NCBI RefSeq assembly: GCF_038592985.1
Contig: NZ_CP151951.1
Location: 4,207,001 to 4,271,000, forward strand
Source of the DNA: Paenibacillus sp. FSL R10-2782
GTDB taxonomy: Bacteria; Bacillota; Bacilli; Paenibacillales; Paenibacillaceae
Direction of reading: 5' to 3'
DNA: 64,000 bases
Shown here: piece after piece, positions 16,591 through 25,421 of the stretch
How the letters are laid out: each line of letters starts with the position of its first letter
How positions within the stretch are numbered: position 1 is the stretch's first letter
Translations under genes and position numbers: made by a program
The notes under the pieces: model-generated
Told to the model about the DNA's origin: nothing
The model's input: only the letters and a program-made list of their open reading frames with translations
Databases searched by the model: none

Positions 16591-18435
16591 CTATCTAATC
16601 TTTAATAATTGGTCTCCAGCATGAATATCTGTTGTAGCTTCCATTATGATATCCGTGTACACGGCTGTGTTGGTTACAATGATGGATGTGGTGATATCAT
16701 ATCCTTCATCTGCTATAGCCTCGGGATCAAATTCAACCAGCTTGTCTCCTTTTTGAATGGTATCTCCTTCAGAAATAAAAGAAGTGAAATGTTTTCCTTT
16801 CAAGCTGACCGTATTGATTCCAATGTGAATGAGCAATTCAACTCCATCCTCAGAGATAAGCCCGATCGCATGCTTTGTTTTGAAAACGGTAACAACAGTT
16901 CCGTTAAACGGCGCGTAGGCTACCCCGTCTCTTGGAATAATAGCCGCGCCCTGACCCATCGCACCACTTGAGAAAGCTTCATCATTTACAGCGGTTAAAG
17001 GAATCAATTCACCGTTTAGAGGACTGAATACCACTTTGTCCTCCTCTTTGCTTACATCTGCAACCTTAATCTCAGAAGCAGGTTTAGCATTTTTGTAGCC
17101 GAAAAGATAGGTCAGGATAAATGCGAGTACAAAAGCCACAACCAAAGATATGATAAAGCCGATGAAACCTGCATCTATACCTTTTGGATTAATGAACAGC
17201 GGAATACCGAAAACGCCGCCTGAGGCAAAACCATATGCCGTTGATCCCAGCGAACCTGCTGCGGCTCCCCCTATACCTGCGGCAATGGAAGCTAAAATAA
17301 ACGGCTTTTTGGTAGGTAGCGTAACCCCGTAAATAGCTGGTTCCGTAACTCCCATCACCCCTGCAATTGTAGCAGAAGTGGCAATAGGCTTTAATTTAGG
17401 GTCACGTGATTTCAAAGCAATGGCAAAGGCCGCACCGGTTTGAGCAAAAGTAGTACAGAACAACATCCCGTTAATCGGATCAAACCCGTTCGTAACTACA
17501 TTATTCAGGAGAATTGGAATAAACGCCCAATGCAGACCGAAGATAATTATGCCCTGCCAGAACCCGGCCAGAACGAGGCCAGCTACAGCCGGACTTAACT
17601 GGTAAATCCACATGGAGCCATTAGCTAACCCATCGCTGACTATAGTTGCTATCGGCCCGACAACCAGAAAAACAATCGGTGATATGATGACCAAGGTCAG
17701 AAAAGGCACAATGAACATTTTAATGGAGGCAGGTGCATACTTACTTATTATTTTTTCGACCTTAGCTGCCAAAAACGCTCCAATAATGATAGGTATAACA
17801 GAGGAAGTATAATTAATCAGAACAACAGGTATGGTCAAAAAGGACAGCGCCGTTTTATCCGTAAAGGCGGAAGTCATGGTCGGATACACCAAGGCTGCCC
17901 CCAAAACAGCAGACAGGTACGGGTTTCCTCCAAATTTTTTACCTGCTGAAAATCCTAAAATAATCGGAAAGAAATAAAACATAGCGTCTGCTGTCGCATA
18001 TAAAATTTTATACGTGCCCATCTGATCCGTCATCCAGCCCAGGGATGTGCATAAGGCCAAAAGTCCTTTTAGAATCCCCACAGCAGCGAGCACACCCACA
18101 ACGGGCATGAACACGCCTGAAATTACATCGACAAATCGGCTGAATATACTTCCTTTCTGATCTTCTTCAGCTCTCTGTTCTCCATGCTTTACGCCCATCG
18201 TATCCAAAAGAGCTTCGTATACTTTGGGAACCTCATTCCCGATGACCACCTGAAATTGGCCACCGCTCTCCACGACGGTAATGACACCGTCAATCCGCTT
18301 GATTTGTTCCTTATCTGGTAATTTATTATCCTTCAAATTGAATCTCAATCGGGTTACACAGTGAATTACACTGTTTACATTGTCATTTCCTCCTACTGAG
18401 TTCAATACTTCTTTGGCTGTTTTTTTATGATCCAT
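16591..18435 (-). CDS. PTS beta-glucoside-type transporter, EIIBCA
   Basis: A 614-residue single-chain permease. The EIIB domain is N-terminal with phosphorylated Cys26 in VIHCVTRLRF. EIIC is a run of about ten membrane segments (110-440). The glucose-type EIIA is C-terminal with the active His in LLIHIGINTVSL. Start ATG 18435 lies eight bases after AAGGAG. It imports and phosphorylates a glucoside. It follows the DUF4038 glycosidase gene by 104 nt and a divergent LacI regulator lies upstream, so the sugar is probably a plant-derived disaccharide and not plain sucrose. The family does not settle the substrate. Confidence 0.93.
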   Translation of the reverse strand: MDHKKTAKEVLNSVGGNDNVNSVIHCVTRLRFNLKDNKLPDKEQIKRIDGVITVVESGGQFQVVIGNEVPKVYEALLDTMGVKHGEQRAEEDQKGSIFSRFVDVISGVFMPVVGVLAAVGILKGLLALCTSLGWMTDQMGTYKILYATADAMFYFFPIILGFSAGKKFGGNPYLSAVLGAALVYPTMTSAFTDKTALSFLTIPVVLINYTSSVIPIIIGAFLAAKVEKIISKYAPASIKMFIVPFLTLVIISPIVFLVVGPIATIVSDGLANGSMWIYQLSPAVAGLVLAGFWQGIIIFGLHWAFIPILLNNVVTNGFDPINGMLFCTTFAQTGAAFAIALKSRDPKLKPIATSATIAGVMGVTEPAIYGVTLPTKKPFILASIAAGIGGAAAGSLGSTAYGFASGGVFGIPLFINPKGIDAGFIGFIISLVVAFVLAFILTYLFGYKNAKPASEIKVADVSKEEDKVVFSPLNGELIPLTAVNDEAFSSGAMGQGAAIIPRDGVAYAPFNGTVVTVFKTKHAIGLISEDGVELLIHIGINTVSLKGKHFTSFISEGDTIQKGDKLVEFDPEAIADEGYDITTSIIVTNTAVYTDIIMEATTDIHAGDQLLKIR

Positions 18436-18539
18436 GATGTTCACTCCTTCTTGGATGCGCTTTCTATTCTACCCTGTGCCTATGACACCAATTTCCCACA
18501 TGTTGCTTCGCTCCATCCACATTCTATTCCTCTTTTTTT

Positions 18540-19811
18540 CTATTTGGTTCCGATGATCACAACATCACTTTCAAAACTATGCATATCTATAATGGATTGA
18601 CCTTCCTGGACGTACACCTCCGTTTGGGCAAATCGTTTCCCTACTAAATCAATCGTTGTAAACTTGTAATCCTGCACATTGATGCTTAATCGTACCTTCG
18701 TGTTAGCCGGGATATACAAGACGAGAGTATTCTCGGTGCCCGCAGCTCTGATTTCCTCCGTCTTGTTTAAAATAATATCCTGCGGCTCCAAGCCAGTAAG
18801 GTTATACATTTCAAACAAATATTTAATAAAGGAGTAATCCCACGCGCCTTCAAATCGTAATGCCGTTCTCCAATCATAGGGACTATCAAAGCCTTCCCCT
18901 TCTACATTGCCGAATTTCTTTCCTTTTTTATGCCAGCTCCAAATGCCATGCGCCCCATAAGTGATTCCCGCTCCCCCTCCTGCAAGGAGGCTTTGCCATG
19001 CCGCTTTTCTAGCATCCAGTGAAGTGTATCTGCCATACACATTACGACTGTAGCTGATCTGTTCATAACATGGTTCCCCATTAATGACGGGCCGTATTTC
19101 CGATTTATGATAGAAATGCTGTGCAATCTCATGGGCCACATGTTGAAATTGTGAATTATGCCCGGATTGATACATATAGAATCCTAGACCATTGTGTTTC
19201 TCAAAGACTTCAGGAATCTCCCTCAATCTTCCCTGAATATGCAGCGTAGTTAAGCTAGCCGGGCTTAATTGGTGTACAATATCCAGTGCTTTTAAATAAT
19301 AAGAATTGGCACGTTCGGTCGGAAAATCACTATCCCCGCTGATCAGGAAAATAGGTTCAAATGGAGAAAATCGATTTACAACGTATGTTACGTAGTGTTC
19401 AATGCATTCAAATGGCATTTTATTGCCCTTTTGGAACATTTCAGCCCATGTATCTGGTACATAGTTACACCATAGAAGAACCAATGCCGGAACAAATCCG
19501 CGCTCTACAGCCATTTTAATCATGACCTCTGCTCGATCAAAATAAGCTTCGTTTAATGTATGGTAGTCGAAGTCTCCATTTTCCAGTAATGCAAACGGCT
19601 GTAGATTCAGATCCGATTCACTTGCATCCCATTGACGGAGCATGTTGATTTGCAACACATTGAATCCCTGCATCTTCCGATAATCAAGGTAATCGCTCCA
19701 CTCCTCCATCGTCGCATTGGTAAATGCGCTCCAAACCGTATCCGCTAAATAAAAAAAGGGTTTTTCCTCTTTGATAAAACTTCTTTGATTTTCAGCAATG
19801 TTTAAACTCAA
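18540..19811 (-). CDS. DUF4038 (apiosidase-like) glycoside hydrolase
   Basis: A 423-residue protein starting NIAENQRSFIKEEKPFFYLADTVW, the entry signature of DUF4038. A TIM-barrel domain follows, and a C-terminal beta domain of the putative collagen-binding type occurs after residue 335. No signal peptide is present, so it acts in the cytoplasm. I prefer TTG 19811 because AAAGGTGAT is spaced correctly before it; GTG 19820 is a 3-codon longer alternative. DUF4038 enzymes include apiosidases and hydrolases of pectin side chains. Being cytoplasmic and coupled to a PTS permease suggests it cleaves an imported, possibly phosphorylated, disaccharide. Confidence 0.82.
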   Translation of the reverse strand: MSLNIAENQRSFIKEEKPFFYLADTVWSAFTNATMEEWSDYLDYRKMQGFNVLQINMLRQWDASESDLNLQPFALLENGDFDYHTLNEAYFDRAEVMIKMAVERGFVPALVLLWCNYVPDTWAEMFQKGNKMPFECIEHYVTYVVNRFSPFEPIFLISGDSDFPTERANSYYLKALDIVHQLSPASLTTLHIQGRLREIPEVFEKHNGLGFYMYQSGHNSQFQHVAHEIAQHFYHKSEIRPVINGEPCYEQISYSRNVYGRYTSLDARKAAWQSLLAGGGAGITYGAHGIWSWHKKGKKFGNVEGEGFDSPYDWRTALRFEGAWDYSFIKYLFEMYNLTGLEPQDIILNKTEEIRAAGTENTLVLYIPANTKVRLSINVQDYKFTTIDLVGKRFAQTEVYVQEGQSIIDMHSFESDVVIIGTK

Positions 19812-19910
19812 ATGAATCACCTTTCCTTCCTAGCCACACTCATAACATTCTCTAAACAAAAGTAAATAAACAACTAAAATTATATGTTTTATTCGTTAAA
19901 TAAACTAAAT

Positions 19911-19922
19911 TAAAGCGCTTTA
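19911..19922. promoter_or_regulatory. candidate LacI/CcpA-type operator
   Basis: A perfect 12-bp palindrome, TAAAGCGCTTTA, in the divergent region between the DUF4038/PTS operon and the LacI gene. The AAAGCGCTTT core is typical of LacI-family and cre sites, but the outer bases deviate from the cre consensus. Confidence 0.55.
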
Positions 19923-19988
19923 CACTTGAATATTAACACCATTAATTATAAAAGGTCAACATTTTTCTGTTCAACGTTTTTTTAGTTT

Positions 19989-20010
19989 AGTTTAGTTTAT
20001 AATCTAAACT
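19989..20010. promoter_or_regulatory. candidate operator/autoregulatory palindrome
   Basis: AGTTTAG (19989-19995) and CTAAACT (20004-20010) form 7-bp inverted arms, preceded by tandem TTTAG units from 19981. The element sits just upstream of a TATAAT (20028-20033) serving the LacI-family gene, so it could be an autoregulatory site. Confidence 0.4.
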
Positions 20011-20065
20011 TTTTTGTGGAGTAATGATATAATTTATGTAGTTTAGTTCAATAGGGGGTTCCACA

Positions 20066-21094
20066 TTGAAAATTGATGATATTGCAAGGCTTGCAGGTGT
20101 TTCGAAATCTGCTGTCTCTCTTGCTTTTAATAACAAACCCGGAGTCAGCGAAGAAACCAAGGAGCACATTCTAAAAATAGCCCAAGAGCATGGATATAAA
20201 CCACGTACCATGAAGTCAAACAAGGAATTCATTAAAAATCACCATGTGATTCGCTTTGTGGCATGTAAAAATACAGACATCGTAACAGAGCATTATGATT
20301 CATTTCCCTTTTTCAATGAATTAATTCATCATATTACCAATCAGGTGAGAGAGCATGGAAATACCCTGATTTTTTCGTCTTTTGATAGCCATAGCCTCGA
20401 AGAAGAATTATCTGCTTTGGAAAAAGATCAGCCCTCTTCAGGCGTACTTCTGCTTGGCACCAATTTAACTTCCGAGATTATTGATTCTATACAATCCATT
20501 CATACCAATATTGTGATTTTGGATACCTGCTTTGAACACGTCGACGCCAGTTTCGTATCCATTAATAACTATCTTGGCGGGTATCAGGCAGGCCAATACT
20601 TAATTCAGTCTGGACACAGACGAATAGGATACGTGCAATCCAGTACCAGAATCCTCAACTTTAAAAAACGAAAGGAAGGGTTTATGGCGGCTTTAGAGGA
20701 GCACAATCTTTCCATAGAAAATGGGCTTATATTTGATATGCATCCCATGCTTGTGATGTCACAGGACGCATTTAAAACAGCTATTCATGAATTGAATGAG
20801 CTACCTTCGGCCCTATTTTGCGAAAATGATTATATGGCGATCAGTGCCATTAAAACGTTCCAGGAAATGAACATTCGAGTGCCTGAACAAATTTCCGTCA
20901 TGGGATTTGATAATATTCATGAGGCCAAGGTCATTAGCCCGGAACTCACAACCATTCATGTGAAAAAGGAGGTTTTGGCTCGAACTGCTGTAAACTTGCT
21001 TATGGAGAAGCTGAATAAAAAACAAGAACATCATACTCAGGTGCTGGTGAATACCGAGGTGATTGAACGAAGATCTTGTTTAGCCTCAGAATGA
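20066..21094 (+). CDS. LacI-family transcriptional regulator
   Basis: A 342-residue protein with an N-terminal LacI helix-turn-helix (IDDIARLAGVSKSAVSLAFN, residues 3-22), the hinge near residue 50 and a periplasmic-binding-protein-like effector domain ending in ERRSCL. Start TTG 20066 follows GGGGG by nine bases. It is divergent from the DUF4038 and EIIBCA genes and very probably represses them in the absence of the sugar. Operator candidates lie at 19911 and 19989. Confidence 0.92.
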   Translation: MKIDDIARLAGVSKSAVSLAFNNKPGVSEETKEHILKIAQEHGYKPRTMKSNKEFIKNHHVIRFVACKNTDIVTEHYDSFPFFNELIHHITNQVREHGNTLIFSSFDSHSLEEELSALEKDQPSSGVLLLGTNLTSEIIDSIQSIHTNIVILDTCFEHVDASFVSINNYLGGYQAGQYLIQSGHRRIGYVQSSTRILNFKKRKEGFMAALEEHNLSIENGLIFDMHPMLVMSQDAFKTAIHELNELPSALFCENDYMAISAIKTFQEMNIRVPEQISVMGFDNIHEAKVISPELTTIHVKKEVLARTAVNLLMEKLNKKQEHHTQVLVNTEVIERRSCLASE

Positions 21095-21168
21095 CCTAGG
21101 ATAAGGTGAACCAAATGGGGTAATAGAGAAGATTAGAAGAGGGAGGGATCATCATCATATATAATTAT

Positions 21169-21372
21169 GTGTGGTGGGCAGGAGCGGTCTTCATCATACT
21201 CGCCATTATCTTAAGTGGAACAGGGGTTAGTGGTGACCGTATGCGTGCCAATTTTTATAATGAACAGGCAGCCGATCCCGAGGGGAAAGATAGAAAAACC
21301 AGATGGAAATGGTCCTTTATTCTGATGATCATTGGATTATTACTGTTTGCTATCTCTATGATTCTAGAATAA
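21169..21372 (+). CDS. DUF5316-like small membrane protein
   Basis: A 67-residue protein with two membrane segments (about 2-18 and 48-65) joined by a polar loop SGDRMRANFYNEQAAD, the pattern of DUF5316. The only standard start is GTG 21169, 21 bases after the strong site GAGGGAGGG. Codons between them are ATC ATC ATC ATA, so a non-standard ATC near 21154 would be better spaced. No function is known. A hairpin terminator follows directly. Confidence 0.65.
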   Translation: MWWAGAVFIILAIILSGTGVSGDRMRANFYNEQAADPEGKDRKTRWKWSFILMIIGLLLFAISMILE

Positions 21373-21395
21373 GGCCGCCGTGTAGGCGGTCTTTT
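21373..21395 (+). terminator. terminator after DUF5316-like gene
   Basis: GGCCGCC (21373-21379) and GGCGGTC (21385-21391) pair with one G-U, followed by TTTT. Confidence 0.75.
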
Positions 21396-21531
21396 CTGGT
21401 TATCAGATTTCACATACTCAACACCACTCTTTTTCAATCAATTGTATAATCGGATTTTTCACTTTTACATAACCAATCTACTTTAACCGTTGTATACTGT
21501 TCATCAGAACAGCTATGGAAGGAGGCTCGTT

Positions 21532-23457
21532 TTGCGTATTTTTGATATTCTTCGTATATTGGTTGCAGAACAGATGGTCAACGGAGAACACTTGGCAAAT
21601 GCATTGAAGGTATCCTCTCGAACCATACGAACGGATCTAAAGGAATTGGGTGCGCTGTTGTCAAAGCATGGAGCAGCAGTCAAACCCCTTAAAGGAACAG
21701 GCTACAAGCTAGAGATTCATGACGAACAAGCATTTCATCATCTGCTGAAGCAATTAAAGGATTATGAAAATCATGTGCCCTATCCATTAGCGAATTCTTC
21801 TGAAGCCAGAAATCGTTATTTAATGAAAAAGCTGCTGCTTAGCAATGCATATGTCAAGCTTGATGATTTAGCTGAGATCCTGTATGTTAGTCGATCTACT
21901 TTACAGAATGACCTCAAAGAACTGCGCAAGTTACTGGCAACCTACGGACTATCCCTGGAGAACAGACCGTATCATGGCATTCGAGTCAAAGGTAACGAGG
22001 CCAAGCTGCGTTATTGCATTTCCGACTATATATTCAGTAGAACAGATGAAATAGGCGAGCAGCAGATGTCCCACCCTCCTCTGATTTCTAACGAAGAGAT
22101 GGAATTTATCAGAGAAGTGATTCTGGATCGCATTGAATTCAATGATATTCAGTTGTCGGACATTGCCTTGAACAATCTGGTCATTCATATTGCTATTGCA
22201 TGTAAGCGTATTCGTGAAGAAAGGTATGTTTCGTATTATCCTCAAGAAATGAAAAAAATTGAAGCGCAGAAAGAGTTTATGGTGGCAACTGAGATCGTAT
22301 CTGCTTTAGAACAAAACATGAAGCACTCCTTTCCACCTGTTGAAGTTGCGTACATTGCTGTGCACCTGCTGGGTGTAAGGACAGTCGTTAGTGCCCATTT
22401 GGACGAAGCGGAGATTAAGAAGATCATTGATAAAGATATCTATGAGCTAACGGTTGAAATACTGGATCAAATTGATCAACAGTTGAAAATGAACATTCAC
22501 AACGACAAGGAATTGCTGATTGCTTTTTGCCTTCACCTCAAACCGGTCATTAACCGCTATCAATACGGAATGAATTTGCGTAATCCTATGCTGGATGAAA
22601 TCAAAGCCAATTACCCGCTTGCCTTTGAAGCAGGTATCATTGCTGCAGAAGTCATCAAGCAACGGCTTCATATACACATCGAGGAAAATGAAATTGGATA
22701 TTTAGCCATTCATATCGGAGTCGCAATGGAAAGAAAGAAAATGGAGGGCGCACCCAAAAGGTGCATGATCGTATGTGCTTCTGGACTCGGCAGCGCAAAG
22801 CTGCTGTATTATAAGCTTCAATCGGTCTTCGGTTCCAGGTTGGATATCGTGGGAACCACTGAATTTTATAAGCTAAAACAAATGCCGTTGGATACACTGG
22901 ACTTTGTCATTAGCACAATCCCTATTTCAGAGCCGCTTTCTGTCCCCATCATACATGTAAATACATTTTTGGGCGGTTCCGATATCACTAAAATTGAACA
23001 AGCAATCTCAGAGGCAAGACTTCCTGCTGTGCAGTATGTACGCAAAAAAATGGTCTTTCTTCAGCAGAAGTTTGATAACAAACTCCAGGTGCTTGAATTT
23101 ATAGCCGCAAAAATACGCGAAGCCGATCTAGTGAAAGGCCCTCTACTGCAATCTGTGATAGAGCGCGAAGCTGTTTCCCCCACTTCATTTGGCAACTTTG
23201 TCGCGATTCCGCATCCGATGGAACCATTCGCAGATTCCACGTTTTGGGCCATCTGTACATTACAAAAAGCCATCGATTGGGATGGCAAGCCAGTACAGTT
23301 TATTTGTATGCTCTGCATACAGCGCACCAAATCAGAAGATTTACAGAGTATGTATCATATTTTGCTTGAAATTTTAAATAATGAAAAGCTCGTCCAGCAG
23401 CTTATCCGCTGCAAAACATACACGGAATTCGTAGAAGTGCTGCATAAAAATAGTTGA
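21532..23457 (+). CDS. LicR/MtlR-type PTS-regulated transcriptional activator
   Basis: A 641-residue protein. Two N-terminal helix-turn-helix domains (about 1-60 and 80-135) are followed by two PRD modules (about 160-390), an EIIB-like domain with VCASGLGSAK near residue 410 and a C-terminal EIIA-type domain with a phosphorylatable His in VAIPHPM near residue 560. TTG 21532 is chosen because GGAGG ends six bases earlier; the frame from 21490 has no site. Such proteins activate the adjacent PTS operon when dephosphorylated by their cognate EIIB and phosphorylated by HPr. It lies directly upstream of the EIIA-EIIC-EIIB operon and is its obvious regulator. Confidence 0.92.
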   Translation: MRIFDILRILVAEQMVNGEHLANALKVSSRTIRTDLKELGALLSKHGAAVKPLKGTGYKLEIHDEQAFHHLLKQLKDYENHVPYPLANSSEARNRYLMKKLLLSNAYVKLDDLAEILYVSRSTLQNDLKELRKLLATYGLSLENRPYHGIRVKGNEAKLRYCISDYIFSRTDEIGEQQMSHPPLISNEEMEFIREVILDRIEFNDIQLSDIALNNLVIHIAIACKRIREERYVSYYPQEMKKIEAQKEFMVATEIVSALEQNMKHSFPPVEVAYIAVHLLGVRTVVSAHLDEAEIKKIIDKDIYELTVEILDQIDQQLKMNIHNDKELLIAFCLHLKPVINRYQYGMNLRNPMLDEIKANYPLAFEAGIIAAEVIKQRLHIHIEENEIGYLAIHIGVAMERKKMEGAPKRCMIVCASGLGSAKLLYYKLQSVFGSRLDIVGTTEFYKLKQMPLDTLDFVISTIPISEPLSVPIIHVNTFLGGSDITKIEQAISEARLPAVQYVRKKMVFLQQKFDNKLQVLEFIAAKIREADLVKGPLLQSVIEREAVSPTSFGNFVAIPHPMEPFADSTFWAICTLQKAIDWDGKPVQFICMLCIQRTKSEDLQSMYHILLEILNNEKLVQQLIRCKTYTEFVEVLHKNS

Positions 23458-23587
23458 ACATAGAAGTATGTAAAGACAGGAGAAATCTGAAGCCTACATG
23501 GCCAGGGTCTCTCCCTTTTTATGTTTAGTGATGGAGATAGCATTAAAAGAACGATTTATTTCCGTTAAGAAGAGGAAATAATGTGCG

Positions 23588-23616
23588 TTATGTTGAAAGC
23601 GATTCCAATTTATAAT
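23588..23616 (+). promoter_or_regulatory. operon promoter overlapped by a cre site
   Basis: TATAAT at 23611-23616 with a weak TTATGT at 23588-23593 (17-nt spacer). TGAAAGCGATTCCA at 23594-23607 matches the CcpA cre consensus with one deviation and fills the spacer, a position that represses transcription in Bacillus. The PTS operon is therefore probably catabolite-repressed. Confidence 0.7.
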
Positions 23617-23652
23617 GCTGAAGAAGGCAGCTTTTGAAGGGAGATAAGAAAT

Positions 23653-24021
23653 ATGAATAATGATGAAACTACAGAGCACGACGTGAGCATGGAGGGCATG
23701 GATGATACAGAAATTGTATTCCAAATTATATTATACGCTGGGAATGCACGCAGCTCGGCCATGGAGGCGATTGAGCTTGCAAAGGCGGGAAAGTTTCAGG
23801 AAGCCAAAGAAGAATTAGCCTCAGCTAAAAAAGAACTGGTGTCCTCCCACAAAATTCAAACTAGAATCATCAATAAGGAAGCAGCGGGTGAAAAAACAGA
23901 GATGTCGGTCATGATGGTACATGCTCAAGATCATTTGATGAATGCCATCACCATTCGCGATATGGCCTCAGAGTTTGTAGACCTGTATGAACGTATTGAT
24001 CAATTCGTACCCAAATCGTAG
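23653..24021 (+). CDS. PTS lactose/cellobiose-type EIIA
   Basis: A 122-residue protein. The family motif VHAQDHLM carries the phosphorylated His (residue 90), preceded by the conserved NARSSAMEAIELAKAGKF segment. It follows a GGGAGA site. It passes phosphate from HPr to the EIIB encoded at the end of the operon. The N-terminal 15 residues are acidic and somewhat longer than in LicA or CelC. Confidence 0.93.
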   Translation: MNNDETTEHDVSMEGMDDTEIVFQIILYAGNARSSAMEAIELAKAGKFQEAKEELASAKKELVSSHKIQTRIINKEAAGEKTEMSVMMVHAQDHLMNAITIRDMASEFVDLYERIDQFVPKS

Positions 24022-24039
24022 AGGGAGGGGCGCTATCCC

Positions 24040-25335
24040 ATGGCTTTCAAAGACAAGCTAATCAACGGCCTCACATCAGTGGCAAATGCAATCAACAATT
24101 TTAAATATATTATAGCAATCAAATCAGCCTTTATCACATTAATGCCTGTCATCATTGTGGGTGCCTTTGCTGTACTGATTTCCAATATGGTGATGGACCC
24201 CGTAAATGGTCTGGCCCACTTTAAGCCGTTCTCATTCCTGGCAGAGTACAAACCGATTTTCTCAGGTATTAACTATGCCAGCTTGAATATCCTTACCATC
24301 CTGGCTATTTTCATGATTGGTCTGGAGCTAGGAAAAATAAACGGGGAGAAAAACCTCTTTCCAGGACTACTCGCTGTAATCTGCTTTATATCTGTGACGC
24401 CGACCACGATTGAGCTGATGGTTAACGGGGAAATGCAGAAAGTAACGGATGTCATAGCCCGCCAGTTTACGGATACCAAGAGCTTGTTTTTAGGTATTTT
24501 CATAAGCATTCTATCCGTTGAGCTGTACAACAAGCTGGGCAAGTCCGATAAGCTAAAAATTAAAATGCCTGAAAGTGTTCCCAGCAATGTGGCTGTTTCT
24601 TTCTCGGCACTCATTCCAACCATCATTACGGTGACTGTCTTCTCGATGCTTGGATTCTTCTTTCATAAATTTACAGGTCTCTACCTGTATGATGCCGTCT
24701 ATAATGTGGTGCAAAAACCGCTGGAGACCGTGGTGCAGGGACTGCCGGGTATACTGGTGCTGATGCTGGTTGCGCAAATCTTCTGGGTGATCGGCATTCA
24801 CGGGAACCAAATGGTAAAACCGATTCGTGAACCTCTGCTGCTTGGAGCGATTACCGTCAACATGACTGCCTATGAGCAAGGACTGCCGATTCCGAACATT
24901 ATTACGATGCCTTTCTGGGACGTATACATGAGTATCGGTGGTTCAGGGATTACGCTGGCCCTTTTGATTTGTATTATGATTGCTTCCAAGCGGGAGGATA
25001 TGAAGGAAATTACCAAGCTTTCGTTTGGACCGGGTCTGTTTAATATTAACGAGCCTGTCATTTTCGGACTTCCAATTATGTTGAATCCATTGATGGCTAT
25101 CCCTTTCATTATTACTCCGCTCATCACAGGAACGATTGGCTACTTTTCGACGTTGCTTGGATTTGCAGGTAAGGCCGTCGTCATGGTTCCATGGACTACT
25201 CCGCCTATTATTAATGCCTACCTGTCTACAGGTGGAAGCATTGGCGCCGTCGTAACCCAGATCATTTGTATTGTGGTAGCGATTATCATCTATTTCCCGT
25301 TCGTCAAAATTGCCAACAAGCGAACGGCTGAATAA
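24040..25335 (+). CDS. PTS lactose/cellobiose-type EIIC permease
   Basis: A 431-residue membrane protein with about ten hydrophobic segments. It includes the family segments GIHGNQM near residue 250 and FGPGLFNINEPVIFGLPI near residue 327, the latter being the conserved EIIC active segment with the Glu used in sugar translocation. It follows EIIA by 18 nt. With separate EIIA and EIIB it forms a LicBCA-like system for a beta-linked disaccharide. Confidence 0.94.
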   Translation: MAFKDKLINGLTSVANAINNFKYIIAIKSAFITLMPVIIVGAFAVLISNMVMDPVNGLAHFKPFSFLAEYKPIFSGINYASLNILTILAIFMIGLELGKINGEKNLFPGLLAVICFISVTPTTIELMVNGEMQKVTDVIARQFTDTKSLFLGIFISILSVELYNKLGKSDKLKIKMPESVPSNVAVSFSALIPTIITVTVFSMLGFFFHKFTGLYLYDAVYNVVQKPLETVVQGLPGILVLMLVAQIFWVIGIHGNQMVKPIREPLLLGAITVNMTAYEQGLPIPNIITMPFWDVYMSIGGSGITLALLICIMIASKREDMKEITKLSFGPGLFNINEPVIFGLPIMLNPLMAIPFIITPLITGTIGYFSTLLGFAGKAVVMVPWTTPPIINAYLSTGGSIGAVVTQIICIVVAIIIYFPFVKIANKRTAE

Positions 25336-25421
25336 TGCGCTACTATGGAAGTATATTCCCTAATTGAAAGCGCATTATTAATGGATTCAGTTAACGCCAA
25401 CTTTAAAGGAAGAAGCTGATC

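Noticed and set aside
19981..20000. Short TTTAG tandem units as a CRISPR or minisatellite
   Set aside because: Only three to four 5-bp units exist without spacers. They are better explained as part of an A+T-rich operator/promoter region.
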